Source: an uncultured Rhizobiaceae group bacterium (GTDB taxonomy: Bacteria > Pseudomonadota > Alphaproteobacteria > Rhizobiales > Rhizobiaceae). Taken from it: 19,153 nucleotides of DNA. Position numbers and translations under genes: made by a program. Under the pieces are notes generated by a model that had not been told where the DNA came from, did not search any database, and was given only the letters and a program-made list of their open reading frames with translations. Of the stretch, positions 13,879 through 19,153 are shown piece by piece. Where the stretch lies: positions 1 to 19,153 of the forward strand of contig CALDZZ010000157.1 of NCBI GenBank assembly GCA_937944075.1. The letters are read 5' to 3'. The first letter of the stretch is position 1; the number at the start of each line of letters is the position of its first letter.

Positions 13879-14469
13879 CTAGCTTCTGCGATCCACGATC
13901 TTTGTCCAATGGCCTGAGTATTTGGCCGATTGTCGCTTAAGATAAGTATATTCTGTTTCATTCCATGGCTTGATATCTTCCTTCAGATTATCAAGCACAT
14001 AATCAGCCTTGTCTGTTCTGACTGTCAGTACTGCATGGCCATCGCCATTGGGCAGCAAGACAACCGTTATAAGCAAGGACGATGCCGGCCAGCCGCGCTG
14101 CATAAGCATGTGGCGTTTCATCAGGACATAATCCTCACAATCACCGATACTGCTTGGATAAATCCAAAGTTCCTCAACCCCAAAGCCCTCAAGGTCGGTT
14201 ACAGGTTTGATTTTAAAGTTGGAGAAGGCATTAACTTCGACAAGGTCATGCCAACGCTCCCGAGTTAGTTTGACCGCATCACTTGATTTGGCTTTTATTC
14301 TGCAATCAGAACTGTACTTCTTGCAATATTCGTAATGGCCAATTGGTTGTGACGTTAAGCCAGCCAATTGCATATGGTTCGTGCCAGAGGCTTGCGCTGT
14401 TGGCGTAACTACTGAAGTAACTAACAGTGTAGTGCTCAGCAGAAGTGTTTGTATTGTTCTTTTTATCAT
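13879..14469 (-). CDS. Periplasmic transglutaminase-like cysteine peptidase (BTLCP, LapG-type fold)
   Basis: The product has 196 residues with a Sec signal peptide (hydrophobic core about 7-24, cleavage near AQA-S, residue 28). It shows the bacterial transglutaminase-like cysteine proteinase pattern (DUF920): the catalytic triad C111 (GDCEDY), H145 (GDGHAVLTV) and D160 (DYVLDN). Acidic residues D110 and E112 flank the cysteine, as in LapG, where such residues bind Ca2+. LapG cleaves a large adhesin in the periplasm and is held in check by the c-di-GMP receptor LapD. No LapD or adhesin gene is in the window, so only the fold and location are supported. The ATG has GGGGA eight to nine bases upstream, next to a 6-bp hairpin. 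A strong terminator lies beyond the 3' end. Confidence 0.82.
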   Translation of the reverse strand: MIKRTIQTLLLSTTLLVTSVVTPTAQASGTNHMQLAGLTSQPIGHYEYCKKYSSDCRIKAKSSDAVKLTRERWHDLVEVNAFSNFKIKPVTDLEGFGVEELWIYPSSIGDCEDYVLMKRHMLMQRGWPASSLLITVVLLPNGDGHAVLTVRTDKADYVLDNLKEDIKPWNETEYTYLKRQSAKYSGHWTKIVDRRS

Positions 14470-14860
14470 CGTTTGGTTCCCCGTCTGTCACTAAACATGA
14501 CAGGGAGTTCTTGAGATCAAAAAAAGAAAAACAGTCGTCTTTGAGCAAAGATTGAATTGAATTAAAAGCTAATTATCATCAAGTTTTCATAGAGTTTTAC
14601 GCAAGTTTGAATAAAATTTTATCTATTTACCAAAAGGGTATTGGAATAGAAAAAAACATATAAAAAACAATGCAATGAGGGAGCATTCCGAATCTGAATG
14701 TTAACAATTCAGCAGATATGAAAGCCTTTTGACTTTTTATCCTTGGTCATGGGAGTGCGACTGCAACAGATGACGCGCAAAAACAGGCAAAATAAAAATG
14801 AAAAAAAGTATATTTTATTTTTCGAGACGACTTAGAGTAGAGTTTTATTGCTGAATTTGT
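14470..14860. other. AT-rich intergenic region between the BTLCP and PilZ genes
   Basis: These 391 bp hold no gene I can support. They must contain the promoter of the minus-strand peptidase gene and the 3' end of the PilZ gene. Visible elements are a hairpin CTGTCA/TGACAG (14485-14503) next to the peptidase ribosome-binding site, a 19-bp near-palindrome CTGAAT-GTTAACA-ATTCAG (14694-14712), and a 10-bp inverted repeat TTTTATTGCT/AGCAATAAAA (14843-14852 and 14867-14876) across the PilZ stop codon, which could act in transcript ending although no clean T-run follows. Confidence 0.45.
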
Positions 14861-15475
14861 TTACTGAGCAATAAAATCACGCAGGGTATCGTGCGTCTGA
14901 AGGATGGCGAATTCGATCGCAATGCCTTCATCAAAGTGACGAACAACACGACCGCGCATGTTACCAAGCCACATAAGGGTGCCCATGGCTGGTCTCACGT
15001 CCATTTCGATGGCAGCACCGGACAAAGACAAGTCAAGTATGCGGACTTCGTAAGATCTGCCATCTTCCATCTTGATTTCTGTAATATTTCTATTTGGTAT
15101 AATACGTTCATGACGGCGATCTTCAGGCAAGCTGAGTTCGTGTCTGTTTGCAATCCATGTAATTTTTGCTGCAAGCTTGTCGCGTTTGTGTGCTGTTGCA
15201 TTAACGCTCATGGCGAAACCGCCACTGAAAGAGCGTAGTACCTTGCCTTCAAGTCGACCAACATGATCAACGTAGGCAATGATGCGTTCGCCAGTTTCAC
15301 CAATATGTGGCGTGATCAATGTGGCTGTTCCTGCAGAGATGGTTTGCACCTGGCAAGGATATTCCATTTTATCATGCCTCATGAAGCGTCCAAACAAGGT
15401 CACAGGAACACTCTGAAATTGCATTTCTGTTTCAGTGAATTCTTGGATTTGATTGGGTTGTGCAAAACTTGTCAT
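14861..15475 (-). CDS. Tandem PilZ-domain protein (c-di-GMP effector candidate)
   Basis: The frame opens one codon earlier with a TTG, but the ATG at 15475-15473 is the natural start (AGGCCC about eight bases upstream), giving 204 residues. The C-terminal half (about 117-204) is a PilZ domain with both c-di-GMP-binding signatures: R120xxxR124 (DRRHERI) and D148xSxxG153 (LDLSLSG). The N-terminal half (about 22-105) repeats the fold, with GRFMRHDKMEYPC and TISAGTATLITP, but lacks the acidic residue and the correct arginine spacing, so it probably does not bind the ligand. Proteins of this type act in the cytoplasm on motility, exopolysaccharide or adhesion. It follows the PAS gene on the same strand after 121 bp. 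An inverted repeat covers its stop codon. Confidence 0.8.
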   Translation of the reverse strand: MTSFAQPNQIQEFTETEMQFQSVPVTLFGRFMRHDKMEYPCQVQTISAGTATLITPHIGETGERIIAYVDHVGRLEGKVLRSFSGGFAMSVNATAHKRDKLAAKITWIANRHELSLPEDRRHERIIPNRNITEIKMEDGRSYEVRILDLSLSGAAIEMDVRPAMGTLMWLGNMRGRVVRHFDEGIAIEFAILQTHDTLRDFIAQ

Positions 15476-15596
15476 CAAGGGCCTACAAACATGTACTTTG
15501 GTTAGGTGCAGTATCAGCTTATTAGGTTAATGAAAGGTTTGTTTCTGGCTTATTTTTTATATCCGGAAGGTGAGGCAATTTTATAGGGAATAATGA

Positions 15597-16244
15597 CTAG
15601 GATTTGCCTCCATCCAATATTGTAAGGTGTCCAACACGTCTTGGAGATTGTTCTGCTTCTTCGTTTATTGTCATGTCCTTCAGAGACGGCACCAGTGAAG
15701 CATCCTGCTGAAACATGCTGGCAGGTATTTTACGAACAGATTTGATGCGGTTGTTGATAATTGCATCAACGCCAACCCAGGATGGAATGCTTGATGGCGC
15801 GGCTGTTCCCAATATTCGAACTGTCTGTGACGTGCCGTTTGAAAGGGGTAATAACAGCGTTTCATATTCAAGAAACTGTTTTTGTTCGGTTTCTGCCAGA
15901 TGTGCAATCACCACAGGGGAGGCCTGTTCATAGACCTGTTTGACAGCATCAAATATTTTCATGTTGTCGGTTTCATCCCAAAGGCCAAGATACCCAACAT
16001 TTTTCAACTCCCTGCCGTAAGAGCTGCACAATTTGGTTCCTGCGAGGCGAAAACTGATTGTTCTGTAAGTATGGTCAACTTCAAGAATAAATGTGTCGCC
16101 CAGAACATCACGAATATCGCTAGGTTCTATTTCTGTACGTTCCGGGGCAAATCGATTGCCTCTAAGATTATTCCAGTATGTGAATATCTTTTTCGAAGTC
16201 GTATGTCTCATTATAGTATCAGCCTTGTAAACTCTGCTGACCAT
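15597..16244 (-). CDS. PAS_5 (DUF1457) domain protein
   Basis: The product has 215 residues and consists mainly of one PAS-like domain. The family signature is near the N-terminus: YWNNLRGNRFAPERTEIEP (23-41), followed by SDIRDVLGDTFILEVD and a predicted sensor core (about 55-165). No output domain is attached, so it may act by binding another protein. In Caulobacter the single-domain PAS protein MopJ controls motility through the CtrA system; whether this is a counterpart cannot be decided here. Two starts are possible: ATG 16244, with a poor ribosome-binding site, and ATG 16211 (codon 12), with AAGG about 11 bases upstream. It is transcribed toward the PilZ gene. A CtrA box lies 167 bp upstream. 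Confidence 0.75.
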   Translation of the reverse strand: MVSRVYKADTIMRHTTSKKIFTYWNNLRGNRFAPERTEIEPSDIRDVLGDTFILEVDHTYRTISFRLAGTKLCSSYGRELKNVGYLGLWDETDNMKIFDAVKQVYEQASPVVIAHLAETEQKQFLEYETLLLPLSNGTSQTVRILGTAAPSSIPSWVGVDAIINNRIKSVRKIPASMFQQDASLVPSLKDMTINEEAEQSPRRVGHLTILDGGKS

Positions 16245-16404
16245 TCCAGGAAGGGTTCACAATCGATCTGTTCAGATTTATGACACTCTTCATGGAACTG
16301 GCCCAATCGAACACAAGGTTGCAATTGCTATGCCAGTTCAAAAAGCAGTGCACGGGTAGAAAATGCTTACGTATTCTGGGAACTCTTGTTTCTCACAGGG
16401 CTCG

Positions 16405-16425
16405 TTAACCTTAACAAGAGGTTAA
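16405..16425. promoter_or_regulatory. CtrA binding box (TTAA-N7-TTAA) within an inverted repeat
   Basis: TTAA CAAGAGG TTAA at 16411-16425 is an exact match to the alphaproteobacterial CtrA consensus. It is extended to an inverted repeat TTAACCT (16405-16411) / AGGTTAA (16419-16425). CtrA is the cell-cycle master regulator of this class. The box is 167 bp upstream of the PAS gene start, about 65-80 bp upstream of the likely start of the candidate sRNA and 209 bp before the rhomboid gene. It could control any of them. Confidence 0.55.
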
Positions 16426-16489
16426 GCTTGCAAATGGCTTTTTAACATGGGAATTTGGCTCAACTCCAGTGAATGCTTAAGTATACGAG

Positions 16490-16584
16490 TTGTGCATTCT
16501 ACACTTTACGGTCTGGACTGAAATTCAGATTTCAGTTAGGGGATTGACCAGCAGCCCAAGGCTTCGTGCCTTGGGCTTTTTTTT
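16490..16584 (+). ncRNA. Candidate small RNA with its own terminator
   Basis: A strong terminator (16553-16584) is preceded on the plus strand by no protein gene. Just before it lies a hairpin ACTGAAAT-TCAG-ATTTCAGT (16517-16536) and a 16-nt single-stranded linker. A promoter-like TTGGCT (16455-16460) with TAAGTA 17 bp later (16478-16483), or the nearby GTATAC, would start a transcript near 16490 of about 95 nt. Two stem-loops and a U8 tail are the usual shape of a trans-acting, Hfq-type sRNA. It does not match SRP RNA, 6S or tmRNA by eye. The 5' end is approximate. Confidence 0.45.
16553..16584 (+). terminator. Strong intrinsic terminator without an upstream protein gene
   Basis: AGCCCAAGGC (16553-16562) and GCCTTGGGCT (16568-16577) form a perfect 10-bp stem with loop TTCGT. 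It is followed by eight T in total (16577-16584). It lies 50 bp upstream of the rhomboid ATG and acts on plus-strand transcripts. Confidence 0.88.
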
Positions 16585-16633
16585 GCCTTGTTTTCTGATA
16601 GGTTCAGGCACGTTTATAACGGGACATTGATCA

Positions 16634-17347
16634 ATGCAGTCATCATCAGAAGAGCAGGAAACACAAGAAAATCAGCCTGTTTTCAATCTGCCAATGATCA
16701 TTCCGGTGGTGATTGGCCTGATGGCACTGCTTCATGCCTTGCGTGTTTATGTTTTTGACAATGAATTAAACTATCAGACAATTCTTGGTTTCTCATTCAT
16801 TCCTGCCAGATATTCAGACGAGGCAATCGCAGCCATTTATCCGTTGTCTCAATATTGGACACCTGTCTCATACGCTTTCCTCCATGCAGACTGGACGCAT
16901 CTTTTCATGAATTCATTTTGGTTACTTGCTTTTGGCGGGGTGACCGCCCGTAGACTGGAAGCAATCAGGTTTATGGTTTTGTTTGTGGTAGGGGCCATGT
17001 TTGGCGCCGCATTACATTATGTGTTCCATGCAAATGATATTTCTCCCATGATTGGCGCATCAGCATCTGTATCGGCCTGTATGGGTGCAGCTTTGCGCTT
17101 GCCATATTTTTCGGAAGCTAGATTCAAGGGAGATATCAGACAAATCCAAATTCGGTCTGTCATACAAGCGTTGACCAATCGTCAGGCGCTAACATTCATC
17201 ATTATCTGGTTTGGTGTTAATCTATTATTTGGAACAGGCGTCGTGGATATCACAGGCAATGGTAATCCAATTGCATGGGAAGCGCATATTGGCGGCTTTA
17301 TCTCGGGATTGTTGTTGTTTGGCCTGATAGATCGCTTAGGCCGCTGA
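16634..17347 (+). CDS. Rhomboid family intramembrane serine protease
   Basis: The product has 237 residues, with a short polar N-terminal tail and about six membrane helices. Rhomboid landmarks are present: YAFLHADWTHLFMN (H89 and N93, the oxyanion region in TM2), the serine motif GASA at 141-144 with S143 as nucleophile, and the histidine H218 in EAHIGG of the last helix. The usual motif is GASG, so residue 144 is Ala here. A long loop (about 160-180) follows the serine helix. Rhomboids cut membrane-spanning substrates, and the target cannot be predicted. The ATG at 16634 has GGGA nine bases upstream. The gene is probably transcribed from a promoter between the upstream terminator and its start. 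It converges on the patatin gene with 3 bp between the stops. Confidence 0.83.
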   Translation: MQSSSEEQETQENQPVFNLPMIIPVVIGLMALLHALRVYVFDNELNYQTILGFSFIPARYSDEAIAAIYPLSQYWTPVSYAFLHADWTHLFMNSFWLLAFGGVTARRLEAIRFMVLFVVGAMFGAALHYVFHANDISPMIGASASVSACMGAALRLPYFSEARFKGDIRQIQIRSVIQALTNRQALTFIIIWFGVNLLFGTGVVDITGNGNPIAWEAHIGGFISGLLLFGLIDRLGR

Positions 17348-17350
17348 CGC

Positions 17351-18391
17351 TTAACCAATGGCTTCCATGAAACCATTATCAATCAGTGATGACAATTTTT
17401 GTTTGGTTTCCTTATATCCCAACTCGATAGACTCGGATGCCTTGTGAAAATCCGTCAATCCGATTTCTGCCAGTTTGGGCCTTATCGTAACATCCGGTGG
17501 ATCACCTGCTAAACGGGAGCGTATAATACGGTCCTGTATGATGTTAAAGGCTTCAATCATTACCCCGGTGATACCAAGCTTTTGTGCTTTGGTTGAGCTG
17601 TCTGCGCCAAATCCAAATGGTAGCCAGCTGGAAGGAACCTCTTCCAGCGCTGTTGAATTCGCGCCCGTGTGACATGCCTCAAGTGAACTTGAACGAACAA
17701 CCGATGATCTTGCGAAGGTGAGCCGGTCAAGATTAACAGCAATGACGGTCTTTTGTTCAAAAGCCCTGCAGGCAGAAACCGGAACCGGGTTAACGAGTGC
17801 ACCATCAACCAGGTATTTACCCATATGGTGAACAGGGTGGAAGACACCAGGCAAAGCATACGAAGCACGGATTGCCGGTGCCAACGCTCCATTTTCGAGC
17901 CAAACCTCGTGGCCTGTATCGATTTCAGTGGCGACCGCTACGAAAGGTCTGTCGAGATCTTCTATCAGCATATCGCCCAACTCTTCATCCAGCCGTTCAG
18001 CAAGCCTGTTTCCTGCAATCAAGCCGGATTTGCCGAGGGTAAAATCTATGTACTTGAGAATATTTCTTCTGGTAATGGATCGGGAGAAGGTCTCAAGCTC
18101 ATCAAGCTTGCCAGCCAGATAACAGCCACCAACCACAGCACCTATGGAAGTGCCTGCAATCATTGAAACAGGAATTTTGGCTTCATCGATTGCACGAAGG
18201 ACGCCAATATGAGCCCATCCACGCGCAACCCCACCACCCAGTACAAGCGCAACACCCTGGGCTTCACTACGTTCAGTGACTTGCGGAACAACCTGCAAAT
18301 CAGGTCCGTTGGCTGAAAGTTTATCCATTGCACTGTCGTCAACCACAGGTTGGTCAGTATTCAGACTGGACAATTTGTCAGTGTTATTCAT
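17351..18391 (-). CDS. Patatin-like phospholipase (RssA/NTE-like)
   Basis: The product has 346 residues. A polar N-terminal extension of about 45 residues without a signal peptide precedes the patatin domain. The Ser-Asp dyad is intact: the oxyanion glycine loop GGGVARG at 52-58, the nucleophile elbow GTSIG with S82 at 80-84, and D197 in the DGA motif (YLVDGALVNP). SYALPGVFHPV is also conserved. Such enzymes cleave acyl ester bonds of phospholipids or related lipids at the inner membrane. The C-terminal part (about 230-346) has an extra helical section typical of the alphaproteobacterial branch. The substrate is unknown. The ATG at 18391-18389 has AAAGG eight bases upstream. A large imperfect palindrome lies about 76 bp upstream. 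Confidence 0.85.
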   Translation of the reverse strand: MNNTDKLSSLNTDQPVVDDSAMDKLSANGPDLQVVPQVTERSEAQGVALVLGGGVARGWAHIGVLRAIDEAKIPVSMIAGTSIGAVVGGCYLAGKLDELETFSRSITRRNILKYIDFTLGKSGLIAGNRLAERLDEELGDMLIEDLDRPFVAVATEIDTGHEVWLENGALAPAIRASYALPGVFHPVHHMGKYLVDGALVNPVPVSACRAFEQKTVIAVNLDRLTFARSSVVRSSSLEACHTGANSTALEEVPSSWLPFGFGADSSTKAQKLGITGVMIEAFNIIQDRIIRSRLAGDPPDVTIRPKLAEIGLTDFHKASESIELGYKETKQKLSSLIDNGFMEAIG

Positions 18392-18466
18392 CGGATAACC
18401 TTTACGATATGCTCAATGAGAAGCAAATATCATGCTGGGGCAGCGGCATAACGCTCTACTGTGATA

Positions 18467-18508
18467 TTCATCATAAGACAAAATGGTTAAAATTTGTCTC
18501 ATTATGAA
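18467..18508. promoter_or_regulatory. Large imperfect palindrome upstream of the patatin gene
   Basis: TTCATCATAAGACAAA (18467-18482) and TTTGTCTCATTATGAA (18493-18508) are 16-bp arms with two mismatches around a 10-bp centre. It lies between the LysE-type and patatin genes. No T-run follows on either strand, so a terminator is unlikely. An operator for the patatin promoter is the preferred reading; a 3' hairpin of the LysE-type transcript is possible. Confidence 0.4.
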
Positions 18509-18533
18509 TTTGCCGAATAGTTCAGGGTAAGAT

Positions 18534-19121
18534 TTAGCCAGAATTAAGCGCTAGCAAAACAACTATAACCATGGAGACAGCCATGAATATGTTTATGCCG
18601 CGTTGTGTGCGAGGAGCTAGGTTTAACTTCCTCAACGCAGAACCTGCATACAGCCAACCAAAATGAATGGGAATCCAAACAGCATTAAACAAGACAAGTT
18701 TGGCAATTGTCATGGCAACAAAATCATTTGGCCAGAAGTTGAAGGTGGTAAAGATTGTTGTGTTCACTGCATAGGCTTTGGGATTGATCATTTGTAACAA
18801 AACTGCATCATAAAAACTGGGTATGCGTTCTGCCTTGATGAAAGCCACTTCCGAACCTGCAAAGGCAATTTTAATCGCCAGATAAAACAGATAACCTAGT
18901 GATAGGATCAACAAGACTTCCGGCATGTAGGGTACTGAAAATATAAGTGCCTTAAGTCCGAAGATTACCGCAAGTGCGACAAGCATGTTTCCAGCGCACA
19001 GACCCCACAAAAACTTTTGTCCGGCTGAAAAGCCAAAAGCCGAGCCAATACCGGCAATGCTCAAAACGCCTGGACCGGGGGTGACCAGGAGAAAGAAAGT
19101 CGCACCTAAAAATTTTAACAT
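18534..19121 (-). CDS. LysE family exporter (amino acid or metabolite translocator)
   Basis: The product has 195 residues from the ATG at 19121-19119 and about six membrane helices. The LysE/RhtB family marker TPGPG lies at residues 14-18, followed by the SAGQKFLWGLCAGN stretch and, in the middle, QMINPKAYAVN, typical of the family. These proteins export amino acids or related small molecules. Family members usually have the TPGP a few residues later, the reading frame is open upstream to the window edge, and no clear ribosome-binding site precedes the chosen ATG. The true start may therefore lie further upstream, possibly outside the window. The substrate cannot be assigned. The LysR-type regulator often found beside such genes is not seen in the window. 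Confidence 0.8.
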   Translation of the reverse strand: MLKFLGATFFLLVTPGPGVLSIAGIGSAFGFSAGQKFLWGLCAGNMLVALAVIFGLKALIFSVPYMPEVLLILSLGYLFYLAIKIAFAGSEVAFIKAERIPSFYDAVLLQMINPKAYAVNTTIFTTFNFWPNDFVAMTIAKLVLFNAVWIPIHFGWLYAGSALRKLNLAPRTQRGINIFMAVSMVIVVLLALNSG

Positions 19122-19153
19122 GGTAGCAGCGCTCAGGTTCTTTTTAGCGCGAG

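Larger units (their letters stand above)
16245..16633. other. 389-bp intergenic region with CtrA box and candidate sRNA
   Basis: No protein gene is supported here. The region separates the divergent PAS gene (minus) and rhomboid gene (plus). It holds a consensus CtrA site at 16411-16425, a hairpin at 16517-16536 and a strong plus-strand terminator at 16553-16584. The terminator has no plus-strand protein gene in front of it. Confidence 0.6.

Noticed and set aside
14694..14712. 19-bp near-palindrome around GTTAACA as an operator
   Set aside because: It is about 225 bp upstream of the peptidase start with no promoter element beside it, and AT-rich dyads of this size are frequent in this region. 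I list it only as part of the intergenic description.
15882..16283. 133-codon plus-strand ORF opposite the PAS gene
   Set aside because: It is a shadow of the PAS coding sequence without a ribosome-binding site. It cannot account for the terminator at 16553-16584, which is 270 bp further on.
1..19153. tRNA, rRNA, CRISPR array, insertion sequence, phage or toxin-antitoxin genes
   Set aside because: I looked for them on both strands and found no cloverleaf, repeat-spacer pattern, transposase or integrase motif, or terminal inverted repeats with target duplications.

Overview
The window looks like a chromosomal segment of an alphaproteobacterium of the Hyphomicrobiales (Rhizobiales) type. The base composition is moderate, by eye in the mid-40s % GC. 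The main reasons are a complete four-gene general L-amino acid ABC transporter operon of the AapJQMP kind, cysE followed by a small DUF3126-type gene, a gamma-class carbonic anhydrase behind a small membrane protein, a signal-peptide-bearing transglutaminase-like cysteine peptidase, a single-domain PAS_5 protein, a two-PilZ-domain protein and a consensus CtrA box. I see no mobile element, tRNA, rRNA or CRISPR array. Most genes are ordinary core or lineage genes, and the unusual material is mainly in the non-coding sequence.

Left part (1-7744): the 5' end of a Tad/Flp-pilus TadG-like gene runs off the left edge on the minus strand. Next, also on minus, come metC (cystathionine beta-lyase) and zntB (CorA-type zinc transporter), coupled through a TTGA stop/start overlap. 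metC is divergent from aapJQMP (binding protein, two permeases, ATPase). The shared 345-bp metC/aapJ region holds two copies of an AAGCTTT-type palindrome, each next to a -10-like element. It also holds a terminator-like hairpin in the metC leader and a nine-codon leader ORF whose stop overlaps the aapJ start. A strong hairpin separates aapJ from aapQ, as expected when the binding protein is made in excess. The operon ends in a strong intrinsic terminator that lies inside the first codons of the next gene.

Middle part (7694-13757): a DUF2459-type membrane-anchored protein converges on a two-gene minus-strand operon (zf-CHCC zinc-finger protein, then an FAD monooxygenase). An alpha/beta hydrolase, cysE and the DUF3126 gene follow on plus. 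They converge on an unrecognised single-span membrane protein. A small membrane protein and a gamma-carbonic anhydrase then form a plus-strand pair. metC and cysE give the window two steps of sulfur amino-acid metabolism.

Right part (13756-19153): a LapG-like transglutaminase peptidase, a tandem PilZ protein and a PAS_5 protein follow one another on minus, which suggests a surface or cyclic-di-GMP theme. Upstream of the PAS gene lies a 389-bp region with a CtrA box and an orphan strong terminator behind a second hairpin. This is the best candidate for an undescribed small RNA in the window. A rhomboid protease converges on a patatin-like phospholipase, and a LysE-type exporter gene reaches the right edge.

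The observations most worth following are the candidate sRNA (16490-16584), the terminator embedded in coding sequence (7717-7744), the coupled leader ORF of aapJ (3099-3128), the paired palindromes in the metC/aapJ region and the G-rich loop hairpin after the carbonic anhydrase gene (13795-13843).
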